Source of the DNA: an uncultured Lachnospiraceae bacterium
Lineage (GTDB): Bacteria; Bacillota; Clostridia; Lachnospirales; Lachnospiraceae
Length of the DNA stretch: 35,872 bases
NCBI GenBank assembly: GCA_902793845.1
Contig: CADBFE010000023.1
Location: forward strand, 1-35,872
Direction: 5' to 3'
Shown: positions 15,975 through 24,158 of the stretch, piece by piece
Layout: each line of letters opens with the position of its first letter
How positions within the stretch are numbered: position 1 is the stretch's first letter
The notes under the pieces: generated by a model
What the model saw: only the letters and a program-made list of their open reading frames with translations
Databases searched by the model: none
What the model was told of the DNA's origin: nothing
Made by a program: the position numbers and the translations under genes

Positions 15975-16937
15975 TTATTTCCAGTACGGTCCGTACTCGA
16001 CCTTGTCGGCATCGGCAGGCTTTTCCTCTATGGGATAAATCCAGTCATCGTTATAATACTTTGCTACGTCCGCTCTCATTTTTCCGTCAGAACCGGGCCG
16101 CGTACCGTCCCATCGCTTGCCCATGATACCAAACATCAGCTGGATGGTACCGCCCATGTGGACTGCCTGTCTGCCGCCTCTCTTAATCTCTGCTGCGAGA
16201 GGGTATCCGTATGCACCGCATCCAAGCAAAGCGATATCAAAATCAATGTTCAGAATCTCTTCAGCCATAAAATAAAGTGCCTCAAACCAGTTATCAAACC
16301 GGTCATCTTTAAGATTCCCTACTGTCATCAGAGGCTTGTATGTCTTTAAATCAAATTCCGGCAAAATATCTGTACCTAAAAAGAGTTTCTCCCTCTTTTC
16401 ATACTGGACCTTTACACTATCAGGAAATGATGTCACAACGAGGACCTTTTTACCTTTAAGGGCTTTTGTCCATGAATCGTTTCCAAGTTTGCATACTTCA
16501 AAGAGATTAAAGCTGTCACATACAACAGCCTCCTTTGGCAGATAATGATCTATAAAATAATTTTCTATGACATTCGTATTTGCCGCCTGAATATCCATAA
16601 CAGACATGGCATCTTTCATGCAATCGTTGAATTCATAACCGTAAGAAATATCATTAGGAAAGAATCCTGCGCAATTATAAATATTGTTCATGACGAGACT
16701 GTACTTTTTCTTTATGCCAAACTCATACATACGCATGGCAGCCAGTTCAAAGAGTCCGAGGCGTCCCACTGCAAACGGTTCTCCTCCCCGGATCATATCA
16801 GAAAGGGCTCCGGATGCCCCATACATATCAAGGACTTCTCTTTTGCAGTATTTCTTATTTTTCTGATATACGGGAAACTTCTGACGCAGTACATAATCTG
16901 CTGCATACAAAAGCCATGTCAATCTGCTTTTTGTCAT
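15975..16937 (-). CDS. GT-D fold glycosyltransferase (DUF1792-like)
   Basis: Protein of 320 residues with the hallmarks of the GT-D glycosyltransferase fold. The N-terminal part has EPFAVGRLGLFELAAMRM (53-70), equivalent to the R-x-G-x-x-E signature (R59, G61, E64). The C-terminal part has IALLGCGAYGYPLAAEIK followed by VHMGGTIQLMFGIMGKRW, the other conserved block. Enzymes of this fold were described as the third sugar transferase of streptococcal serine-rich adhesin glycosylation; the substrate here is unknown. It sits 14 nt after the ABC exporter and one base before acyltransferase 3. Cytoplasmic, with no membrane segment. Assignment rests on two motif blocks, so family confidence is good and substrate is open. 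Confidence 0.8.
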   Translation of the reverse strand: MTKSRLTWLLYAADYVLRQKFPVYQKNKKYCKREVLDMYGASGALSDMIRGGEPFAVGRLGLFELAAMRMYEFGIKKKYSLVMNNIYNCAGFFPNDISYGYEFNDCMKDAMSVMDIQAANTNVIENYFIDHYLPKEAVVCDSFNLFEVCKLGNDSWTKALKGKKVLVVTSFPDSVKVQYEKREKLFLGTDILPEFDLKTYKPLMTVGNLKDDRFDNWFEALYFMAEEILNIDFDIALLGCGAYGYPLAAEIKRGGRQAVHMGGTIQLMFGIMGKRWDGTRPGSDGKMRADVAKYYNDDWIYPIEEKPADADKVEYGPYWK

Positions 16938-16951
16938 ACCAATTATTTATC

Positions 16952-18727
16952 TTACGGATTTTCGCTTTTAAAGAGCTCGTCGTGTGATATCTGCTCTACT
17001 TTGCCATTCTCAACCCTGAATATGATATCGCACTTCTCAACAGTCGTTAATCTGTGGGCAATCATAATCATGGTCCTGGTGCCCTGAAGAGATTCGATGG
17101 CTTTCATTACTTCTTTTTCTGTATCATTATCAAGGGCCGATGTGGCTTCATCAAATACAAGCACCTGGGGATTTCGATAAAGTGCCCTCGCTATACCGAG
17201 ACGCTGACGCTGACCACCTGATATACGGGTACCCCGTTCACCTACATCCATCTCGAGACCTTTTTCTGATTCTCTTACGAAATCGGCTATCTGTGCATCT
17301 GCAAGAGCCTGCCATACTTTATTTTCATCGGCCGAGGATTCGTTTACACCCCATGCCACGTTGTTTTTTAAGGAGTCATCGATAAGATAAATATTCTGAG
17401 GGATATATCCGATCTGCTTTCTCCAGCCCTCAATATTTTCGATAATATCCTTTCCATCAACCAGCACTTTTCCTTCTGTGGGACGGAGGAGTCCGATTAT
17501 CATATCCGCAAGAGTAGTCTTGCCTCCGCCTGACGGACCAACAAAAGCTACCGATTTACCTTTTGGAATCGTGATGCTGACATCATTAAGGACAAGCTTT
17601 TCTGAATTGTCGTAGTGGAAGGTTACATGGTCGAGGGTGATATCTGAATCGAAAGAAACAGGAACGGTTTCCCCACTATCATCATTCTCTTTTACAAGCA
17701 GTTCATTTGCTTCCCTGACATCATTGTATACAAGGTCAATTGATGCCCTGTGATAAATAATCGTATTCAAATAATTATAAATTGCATTAACAGCCGGCAA
17801 TAACTTATAGGCTGCAGCAACAAATACTGCTATACCCGGAACCAGTTCCATATAATTTGGATTAAATATAATCTCAAGTCCAAGATATACGAGTATGCCA
17901 CACATGCTAACTGCTTCTATAAGATTCTTTGGTATTACATTTGAAAGACCGAATCGTCTGTATACATCTGTGCTTTCTTTATACTGACCTACGTACCTCT
18001 TTATAAAGAAATTCTCACTGTGCATTATCTTGAGTTCTTTAATACCCTCAAACATCTGCTGGAGAGTCTGGTAAAGAGCTCCGTTTAATTCCTGATTACG
18101 CTTGCCATAATATCTTGACTTCTTCTTTATAAAAATCATGATGATAGCGGCGCATACTCCGAGAAGTCCGGCAACAACCGTTGTCATTACGATATTTGTC
18201 ACAGCCAGTGTTATCAGCAGGAATATCACAGTCAATGCATTGGATGCAACCTGGAAAACATTGAGGATTACTTCATATAACTGGGCTGTATCATTGCTAA
18301 CAGACCTGATTAACTCTGCCGTGTTTCGCGATAAGAAAAATGAATACGGCTGTCTCATGTATGCCTTCATAAGCTTAACTGCCATATTTTCTTTAATGGT
18401 AGCTGACATCTTATAAAGCTGGCCATACATCCACGACAAATACAGACTCTTAAATACATATACGAGCATAGCTGCTCCGATGATGATAATCATGACCGGC
18501 TCTCTCTCAGCGATTCCGGTGATATTCATCACGGCCTTACACCATATATTCTCCGCATAATTTTCATCCATTATCAGATTTACAATAGGATAAATAACTG
18601 CTACGCCAAGGAGTTCTACGAAAGAACCAAAGAAAATCAACGCAAAAAGAAAGATCACTTTGATTTTGATCTTTCTTTCCATTAAATAATTTAATTTATA
18701 AATTACACTCTGCTTTTTGTCATTCAT
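16952..18727 (-). CDS. PglK/MsbA-like ABC exporter, probable lipid-linked glycan flippase
   Basis: Half-transporter of 591 residues with a six-helix membrane domain (about 20-325) fused to an ATPase. The Walker A motif is GPSGGGKTT (397-405), the Q-loop lies in YIPQN, the signature is ISGGQRQRLG (502-511), Walker B is VLVFDEATS (522-530) and the switch His is H558. All ATPase residues are intact. In glycan loci such proteins flip undecaprenyl-diphosphate-linked oligosaccharides, as Campylobacter PglK does; the context of glycosyltransferases and nonulosonate enzymes fits this. The ATG at 18727 follows an AT-rich 30-nt gap without a clear ribosome binding site. No Wzx or Wzy was found, so this is the best candidate for the flipping step. 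Confidence 0.88.
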   Translation of the reverse strand: MNDKKQSVIYKLNYLMERKIKIKVIFLFALIFFGSFVELLGVAVIYPIVNLIMDENYAENIWCKAVMNITGIAEREPVMIIIIGAAMLVYVFKSLYLSWMYGQLYKMSATIKENMAVKLMKAYMRQPYSFFLSRNTAELIRSVSNDTAQLYEVILNVFQVASNALTVIFLLITLAVTNIVMTTVVAGLLGVCAAIIMIFIKKKSRYYGKRNQELNGALYQTLQQMFEGIKELKIMHSENFFIKRYVGQYKESTDVYRRFGLSNVIPKNLIEAVSMCGILVYLGLEIIFNPNYMELVPGIAVFVAAAYKLLPAVNAIYNYLNTIIYHRASIDLVYNDVREANELLVKENDDSGETVPVSFDSDITLDHVTFHYDNSEKLVLNDVSITIPKGKSVAFVGPSGGGKTTLADMIIGLLRPTEGKVLVDGKDIIENIEGWRKQIGYIPQNIYLIDDSLKNNVAWGVNESSADENKVWQALADAQIADFVRESEKGLEMDVGERGTRISGGQRQRLGIARALYRNPQVLVFDEATSALDNDTEKEVMKAIESLQGTRTMIMIAHRLTTVEKCDIIFRVENGKVEQISHDELFKSENP

Positions 18728-18757
18728 AATTAATTATTATAATTATCTCTGCCTTTA

Positions 18758-19351
18758 TTACGCAAAAATAATGTTATCGGTGATTTCCCTTATTACTCCT
18801 TCTCCACCCTTTGCCTTTGTTACATACTTAGCCGCTTTTTTCACTTCATTTATGGCATCAGCAGGAGTGCATCCATATCCTACCATCTCAAGGACTCCGA
18901 GGTCATTTATGTCATCACCAACATAAAGAACATTATTTATATCTATGTTTCTCTCTGAACATATTTTCTTTATACATGCCACTTTATCCGTACAGCCCGG
19001 TTCGTAAATATCGAGTTTCAACTTCTCAACGCGTCGCCTGTTTAACTCAACATTTTCTCCGGTAACAATGCCTGTAAGGATACCATGCTCTCGAAGAAGC
19101 TTAAATGCCATACCGTCTTTTGTATTAAACTTCTTAAGCTCATCACCATTCTCAGAGTAGTACATTCCACCATCAGTGAGACAACCGTCACAATCGGTCA
19201 GTACCATTTTGATTTCCGGTATTTTCGGTAAATTATTTTTCAAGTTATCACATTCAGTATTAATGAATGTCAGAAAATTACCTGTTACAACATCATTTTG
19301 TTTTAATGAATCTGCCTGATTATCATCTACAGATACTAATGCAATCTTCAT
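18758..19351 (-). CDS. KdsC-like HAD phosphatase (nonulosonate-phosphate type)
   Basis: HAD-superfamily C0-type phosphatase of 197 residues resembling Kdo-8-phosphate phosphatase and the C-terminal phosphatase of some NeuA proteins. The nucleophile and acid are D53 and D55 in LTDCDGCLTDGG. VTGEN marks motif II, the K-containing CTDKVACIKK follows, and YVGDDINDLG is motif IV. Residues 1-48 form an extra N-terminal segment of unknown function; the usual enzyme would begin near M49. The ATG at 19351 with AGGA upstream argues that the extension is translated. With a NeuB and a CMP-sugar synthetase nearby, removal of phosphate from a C9 (or C8) sugar acid phosphate, as in Kdn-9-phosphate phosphatases, is the likely role. 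Confidence 0.85.
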   Translation of the reverse strand: MKIALVSVDDNQADSLKQNDVVTGNFLTFINTECDNLKNNLPKIPEIKMVLTDCDGCLTDGGMYYSENGDELKKFNTKDGMAFKLLREHGILTGIVTGENVELNRRRVEKLKLDIYEPGCTDKVACIKKICSERNIDINNVLYVGDDINDLGVLEMVGYGCTPADAINEVKKAAKYVTKAKGGEGVIREITDNIIFA

Positions 19352-19385
19352 AAAAATTATTTCCTATATCAAAGTACGATAACAG

Positions 19386-20228
19386 TTACCAGCTTGTCCT
19401 GCCACCATCAAGAACGACTGTTGAGCCTGTCATATATGTGGCTGCGTCCGAAATCATATAGAGAATTGTACAAACATATTCATCCGGATCACTCATCCTA
19501 CCAAGAGGTATGAGATTGCTGATCTTGGCTACAAATTCTTCGTCCTGACCATTAGAGAGGGAGGCCGGGCATAATGTATTTACCCTGATCCCCTTATCAG
19601 CCCAATAAATTGCCAGATACTTGGTAAGTCCTATCATTCCATGCTTTACTACGGAATATGATACAGGCTTTACTGTCTGCTGGTCCTCGGGAACGCCTTC
19701 TTTTCTGTATATTCTCTGATCGGGGGCAATTAATCCATAATCAGAAGAAATATTAAGTACGATTCCCTTGCCCTGCTTTTCCATTGCTTCTCCGAATACC
19801 TGAGCACAGAGCATAGCTCCGGTAAGTCCGACTGCTATATCCTGGTTCCACATATCCACAGGGAAATTAGTAAAGCGAATTGCTCCGAGATTTTTGGAGC
19901 CTCCTTCTACCTTGGGATTATTTGCAGCATTATTAATCAGGACATCTACATGACCGTATTTTTTAATAAGGTTATCCCTTACTTCGCACAGTTTCTCTCT
20001 GGAAGTAATATCAGTAATGATGCATTCACATCTTACGTCTTCGCCATACTCTTCCATCAGGATTTTCTTATTTCTCTCCATTCCGGCGTCGACTATATCA
20101 AGTAATACAGGGATTCCGCCACCCTCAGTAACGGCTTCCGCATGCTTAAGTCCAAGTAGACCTCCTCCACCTGTAATCACGCAGACACGGTCTGTTATAT
20201 CCATTTTGTTTAAATACTTATGATTCAT
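19386..20228 (-). CDS. PtmA-like short-chain dehydrogenase/reductase
   Basis: NAD(P)-dependent SDR of 280 residues. The nucleotide-binding glycine motif is ITGGGGLLG (18-26), NNAA is at 99-102 and the catalytic set is S161, Y191 and K195 (SYSVVKHGM). The ending STVVLDGGRTSW is characteristic. It closely resembles the flagellin-modification oxidoreductases called PtmA, found beside CMP-legionaminic acid synthetase (PtmB) in Campylobacter and here beside the same neighbour. Its reaction in these loci is not settled; a role in supplying or trimming the sugar precursor is assumed. GGAGG lies 8 nt before the ATG, the best ribosome binding site in the locus. Confidence 0.88.
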   Translation of the reverse strand: MNHKYLNKMDITDRVCVITGGGGLLGLKHAEAVTEGGGIPVLLDIVDAGMERNKKILMEEYGEDVRCECIITDITSREKLCEVRDNLIKKYGHVDVLINNAANNPKVEGGSKNLGAIRFTNFPVDMWNQDIAVGLTGAMLCAQVFGEAMEKQGKGIVLNISSDYGLIAPDQRIYRKEGVPEDQQTVKPVSYSVVKHGMIGLTKYLAIYWADKGIRVNTLCPASLSNGQDEEFVAKISNLIPLGRMSDPDEYVCTILYMISDAATYMTGSTVVLDGGRTSW

Positions 20229-20255
20229 TATCTCACCCTCCGGGATAATTAATTA

Positions 20256-21053
20256 TTAATCCTCTTTGACACCTGATTCATCCAATGGCTTGTAATTATT
20301 CATGAGATACTCCAACACAGGGTTTGAATGATCTGTGACATAATATTCAAGAAATGCCATATCCTGCTTGGCATCAACATCTATACCACCGGGTACTACA
20401 TAACCAATCATCCTGTCTCCGTGCATCAAGTCATTGTTTATAATGAATTCCGTACGAAGCATATCAACATAACCGTCAGGAACGTATACATCGGGAAAAG
20501 CCTGTCTTGGGTTATTGGCTTCATCAAGAGTCAAGCCTTCTTTAACACTCTTATAGTATCCGTCTTCCCTCATGTTAAACCACTTATATGGTGTATTTGA
20601 TGCCAGATGAGCAGACCTTAAGCTCGTTGCTGTGCTGTCATTTTTCATCCTGACAGCAGCTTCACCTACTACCTTAGGATCCCTTAACGGATATGTGGGT
20701 CTCATATGCATGAAGTACTCGGGGATTTCTCCCTCGTTCTCTGCAAGCCATGTTATGACATGCTGCATAAATTCTATATCTGTTGATTTGTCACCGGAGA
20801 TTTCAGCAGGTCTTAAGAACGGTGCTTCTGCTCCATAATACTCACCAATCTTTGCGTAGTAAGGAGAATCAGTGGATATCAACACTCGGGATACTTCTCC
20901 ACTAAGCTTTGATGCTGCTATAGAAAATGCTAACAAGGGATATCCTTTCAGACATCTGATATTCTTGTTCTTTACACCCTTGCTTCCCGATCTTGCCGGA
21001 ATAATTGAATATACACTGTCTTTTTTAATTAAATCAAGATATTTCTTATCCAT
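20256..21053 (-). CDS. CMP-nonulosonate cytidylyltransferase (NeuA/PtmB type)
   Basis: Activates a nonulosonic acid (sialic, legionaminic, Kdn-like) with CTP. It has 265 residues, with the signature IIPARSGSKGVKNKN (17-31) binding CTP. Conserved segments ISTDSPYYAKIGEYYGAE and RPTYPLRDPKVV fit acylneuraminate cytidylyltransferases of the PtmB/LegF group. There is no fused phosphatase domain; that job appears to be done by the separate HAD gene at 18758-19351. AGGA precedes the ATG at 21053. It lies between the Gfo/Idh oxidoreductase and the PtmA-like SDR with gaps of 20 and 27 nt, so the module is clearly an operon part. The exact sugar cannot be told. Confidence 0.92.
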   Translation of the reverse strand: MDKKYLDLIKKDSVYSIIPARSGSKGVKNKNIRCLKGYPLLAFSIAASKLSGEVSRVLISTDSPYYAKIGEYYGAEAPFLRPAEISGDKSTDIEFMQHVITWLAENEGEIPEYFMHMRPTYPLRDPKVVGEAAVRMKNDSTATSLRSAHLASNTPYKWFNMREDGYYKSVKEGLTLDEANNPRQAFPDVYVPDGYVDMLRTEFIINNDLMHGDRMIGYVVPGGIDVDAKQDMAFLEYYVTDHSNPVLEYLMNNYKPLDESGVKED

Positions 21054-21073
21054 CGCATCGTCCTAATTAATAA

Positions 21074-22102
21074 TTATAATTTCACAACCTGACCTTTTTC
21101 CATGGACTCTTTTGCAGCCAATGCTATCTTAAGACTCGACATGCCTTCCCTGACAGGAATCATTGTCTCCTTATGCTCTCTTAATGCGTCAAGAAATGAT
21201 TTCATTTCATCGTAAAACATATTGTTTCTGTCGAAATCAAATGTTTCATCTCTTGTGATCTCACCTGATCTGTTATAAACCTGCAGATTATTCTTAAGCA
21301 AGTCAAAACAGATCATTCCATCTGTTCCGACTATCTTGCAATGTCTGGTTGCCGGTCTCTGAACAAAATCCTCATGAACATGAACAGGTATCATGAATCC
21401 GTCACACGAAACCTTCATAAGAATATCTGCCGTATCCTCAACATCAATCTCAAAATCTGCAAGCTTTCCACCTGCTGCATATACACTTTCAGGCATTCCG
21501 AAAAATGAATAAAGATAATCAAGCTCATGAATCTGAGTCATTATGACTCCACCACCAAGACTCTTTTTAGCTGTATATGAATCACGATAATCCTCATACT
21601 TATGCATGCCTGAAACATCTTCACCAAGCTCTGCAAAAACAGATGTCACTCTGCCTATTTCGTGGGAATCAAGTATTTCTTTTGCAGCCTTAACACAAGG
21701 GTGAAATCTCTGCTGATATCCAGCAAAATTTACAAGTCCCTTGTCTTCTATCTCTTTAATCAGTTCCTCAAGTCCGTCCGATGAAGATGATATTGGCTTC
21801 TCACAGAAAATATTAACACCTGTATCAGCTGCGGATTTCATCACATCATAATGGCATGCAGACGGATTGCAGATAAATACTGCATCTATTTTCTTGCTCC
21901 ATGCTTCTTCGAGTGAAGGAACATATTCTATTCCATACCGTTCTTCAAGATCATCGCCTATTACATTTAATTTATTATCAAGGACTCTGTTATTTCTTAA
22001 TACCCTGTAAGCGTATATATGATCTTCTGGTGCTTTTAGTTCATACAGATTTCTTAAATGTCGCTGACCTATTGAACCAAGTCCTGTAAAAAGATAATTC
22101 AT
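21074..22102 (-). CDS. Gfo/Idh/MocA-family sugar oxidoreductase (PtmF-like context)
   Basis: NAD(P)-dependent oxidoreductase of 342 residues with an N-terminal Rossmann domain (GLGSIGQRH at 7-15) and the family motif EKPIS (101-105), followed by the C-terminal alpha/beta dehydrogenase domain. H-x-x-E/D-type active-site region IHELDYLYSFFG lies near residue 187. RBS AGAGGA is formed by the last codons of the neuB-like gene; the two genes are 4 nt apart. In nonulosonate clusters related oxidoreductases act with PtmA in precursor supply, and this gene may do the same. The substrate is unknown; it could alternatively oxidise a nucleotide sugar of the amino-sugar branch. Confidence 0.88.
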   Translation of the reverse strand: MNYLFTGLGSIGQRHLRNLYELKAPEDHIYAYRVLRNNRVLDNKLNVIGDDLEERYGIEYVPSLEEAWSKKIDAVFICNPSACHYDVMKSAADTGVNIFCEKPISSSSDGLEELIKEIEDKGLVNFAGYQQRFHPCVKAAKEILDSHEIGRVTSVFAELGEDVSGMHKYEDYRDSYTAKKSLGGGVIMTQIHELDYLYSFFGMPESVYAAGGKLADFEIDVEDTADILMKVSCDGFMIPVHVHEDFVQRPATRHCKIVGTDGMICFDLLKNNLQVYNRSGEITRDETFDFDRNNMFYDEMKSFLDALREHKETMIPVREGMSSLKIALAAKESMEKGQVVKL

Positions 22103-22106
22103 ATTA

Positions 22107-22985
22107 TTATCCTCTGAGTTCTTTTCTCTTTTTTAATTCTGTATCATAGAGACGCTTTTCACCGTCTCCAAGTGTCTCAAGGGCTGAGACAATACGCTTT
22201 TTCAAAAGGGACATTGCCTGCACCTCAAGGGACGCTTTCTGGTCTGAACCCCACATATCATGGGAAAGCGTAACATGACGCTCTATCACGCATGCTCCAA
22301 GTACCGCTGCAATTACAGAAGGTTCAAGATTTGATTCATGTCCACTGTATCCTACAAGACAGTTATATCGCTCCCTAATAGTATTGATTAATCTTAAATT
22401 GAGTTCGTTGTTAGGGCTGGGGTAACTGCTGTTTGTATGGCAGATAATGTAATCACCGTTTGAATAATCCTCAAGCCAGCTGACTGTTTCATCCATTTCC
22501 TTAAGCTCTGACATTCCCTCGGAAACTATAACGGGTTTGCCTGACTCGCAAGCCTTTTTAATCATCTCTTTGTTTGTATTTAATGCTGACGGAATCTTGA
22601 TGAAAGGCACATCATACTGAAGCAGAAACTCAAGACTCGGAATATCCCAGGGGCTAGCACTCCAGTCCATAGGTTTTAATTTACAGTATTCATCTATTGT
22701 ATTGTATTCATCTGTTTCAAATTCTATCTTTTTCTTGTAATCAATATAGGGCATGGTTCCCCATGGAGTCTCCCTAAGTACAGACTTCTGGGCTTCAGGG
22801 ACAGCTATATCAGGCGTTCGTTTCTGATATTTAACACAGTCCCACTCACAAGCGAATGCAGCGTCCATGAGCTTCTTCGCTATCTGTATGTCCCCGTTAT
22901 GATTAATGCCGATCTCAGCTATCATGTACGGAGCACTATTTTCATTTACAATATAATTTCCCAGTTTAATGGTTTTGTTTGCCAT
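22107..22985 (-). CDS. NeuB-family nonulosonate synthase lacking the SAF domain
   Basis: Condenses phosphoenolpyruvate with an N-acyl hexosamine or hexose (or its 6-phosphate) to a nine-carbon acid. The TIM-barrel signature MIAEIGINHNGD (21-32) and VKYQKRTPD are present, as are KIPSALNTN, VSEGMSELKEMDE, GYSGHE and IERHVTL. The protein has 292 residues and stops soon after the barrel. Standard NeuB/PseI/LegI proteins are about 335-360 residues with a C-terminal antifreeze-like SAF domain that completes the partner active site; it is absent here with no sign of a frameshift. AAGGA lies 8 nt before the ATG. It follows a 96-nt gap with a hairpin and may start a second transcript. Confidence 0.88.
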   Translation of the reverse strand: MANKTIKLGNYIVNENSAPYMIAEIGINHNGDIQIAKKLMDAAFACEWDCVKYQKRTPDIAVPEAQKSVLRETPWGTMPYIDYKKKIEFETDEYNTIDEYCKLKPMDWSASPWDIPSLEFLLQYDVPFIKIPSALNTNKEMIKKACESGKPVIVSEGMSELKEMDETVSWLEDYSNGDYIICHTNSSYPSPNNELNLRLINTIRERYNCLVGYSGHESNLEPSVIAAVLGACVIERHVTLSHDMWGSDQKASLEVQAMSLLKKRIVSALETLGDGEKRLYDTELKKRKELRG

Positions 22986-23051
22986 TGTTTTATTCCTTAT
23001 TGTTTGCTAATACTTTTACAAAAAACGCTAATCTATATTTTAACATAAATA

Positions 23052-23081
23052 AACAGCAGCTACCATAAGATAACTACTGTT
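23052..23081 (-). terminator. Weak terminator-like hairpin inside the glycan locus
   Basis: AACAGCAG (23052-23059) pairs with CTACTGTT (23074-23081) apart from one internal mismatch, with a 14-nt loop. On the minus strand it starts right after the stop of the fucosyltransferase-like gene and is followed by TTTATTTATG. The stem is AT-rich and the T tract is interrupted, so partial termination is more likely than complete. The same gap holds TAAAAT-like hexamers that could be a promoter for the nonulosonate module. Confidence 0.4.
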
Positions 23082-24158
23082 TTATATATTTAAATCAAAT
23101 GTTTTATCTATTGTTTCGTTCACCACAATCCACTTTTTATCATTCGGATATCCATGCCAAAAACCGGTTGGGCAAATCCTTACTCCGTCCGAAAGCAAAG
23201 CCGGAACATACGAAAACGAACTTTTGCTAAGTACCAGATAATCAGCTCTAGTCATATGCAGAAATGAATCCATTGCTGACATATCAAAACAAAATGTTAC
23301 CTCTCCATACTTTTCAAAACTGCGATATTCATCTGCCTTTCCCTCTGAAAACAGATATATACGATAGTTTTTCTCCGGATACTTAGATTTTATCTGCTCT
23401 GTAAGTCTGCTTACGACGTTTTCATAATAATCCATATCAAGCCATCTTTTTGTAAGGGTTTTCTGACCTGTCGTCTGACCACTCACTATATCTCCACGAC
23501 GAATATGGACCGCTATATTAATCTGATCTTTGTCAAAAATCAGTTTATCTGCCTCCCTTGCCTCAGCTGATTCAAATCGGCTTTTTATATATTCAATTTC
23601 CTCATACTGATTTCTGTATGATTGATCAAGATAAACTGAAAAAATAATCTTTTGTCCGGCATACGACTTAATGATTTTTTTTATTATCTCTAAAGTTTCA
23701 TTTTTTGATTGTGAATATTTTTTTCCGTCGTTATTATCTGTCAATACATCATTGTCTGATAATACATCTGTGTTAAAACAAGGTAACATTTTTATTTTGT
23801 AACCTTGTTTCTTTAATTCCTGAACAGATATACTGTTTTGATTTACTCCCAGAAAGGATTCCCAGCTCTCTTTTCCCTTTAATCCCGGGTACGCATATTT
23901 CATCCCAAGAGTGCGAGCAATATGTATTCCACCCAAAATATTTGACATCTGATGGCCTATACCTGCTCCATCGTTTGGAATCTGTGTAATATATAAACTG
24001 TTTAAATCTTCTGTTTTCGGAATATGTTTTCTATGTCTATAAGCAGGATACAAAAAATTATTAATCCACGGACTTGTTTTATCTTTCAAATTCATGTCAA
24101 AATAATAATGTATTTTTCTGAATATCTTGCTTTTTATACCAGATTTATTTTTACCCAT
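23082..24158 (-). CDS. Fucosyltransferase-like glycosyltransferase (HIRRGD motif)
   Basis: Protein of 358 residues with the motif AVHIRRGDIV (HIRRGD at 218-223), which marks the GDP-fucose-binding loop of GT11, GT23 and O-FucT-like enzymes. A second conserved block near the C-terminus reads DYLVLSKSSFSYVPALLS and fits the same superfamily. GAGIGHQMSNILGGIHIARTLG (about 64-85) resembles the N-terminal G-x-G-N-Q region of GT11 enzymes. It is cytoplasmic with a basic N-terminus. Its ATG overlaps the stop of the DUF6625-like gene by one base (TAATG). Base composition is more AT-rich than in the housekeeping part. The donor could be another GDP-sugar; fucosyl transfer is a family-level guess. Confidence 0.75.
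   Translation of the reverse strand: MGKNKSGIKSKIFRKIHYYFDMNLKDKTSPWINNFLYPAYRHRKHIPKTEDLNSLYITQIPNDGAGIGHQMSNILGGIHIARTLGMKYAYPGLKGKESWESFLGVNQNSISVQELKKQGYKIKMLPCFNTDVLSDNDVLTDNNDGKKYSQSKNETLEIIKKIIKSYAGQKIIFSVYLDQSYRNQYEEIEYIKSRFESAEAREADKLIFDKDQINIAVHIRRGDIVSGQTTGQKTLTKRWLDMDYYENVVSRLTEQIKSKYPEKNYRIYLFSEGKADEYRSFEKYGEVTFCFDMSAMDSFLHMTRADYLVLSKSSFSYVPALLSDGVRICPTGFWHGYPNDKKWIVVNETIDKTFDLNI

Noticed and set aside
15974-16012. Upstream ATG start for acyltransferase 3
   Set aside because: It falls inside the GT-D gene, has no ribosome binding site, and the ATG at 15973 gives a better start.
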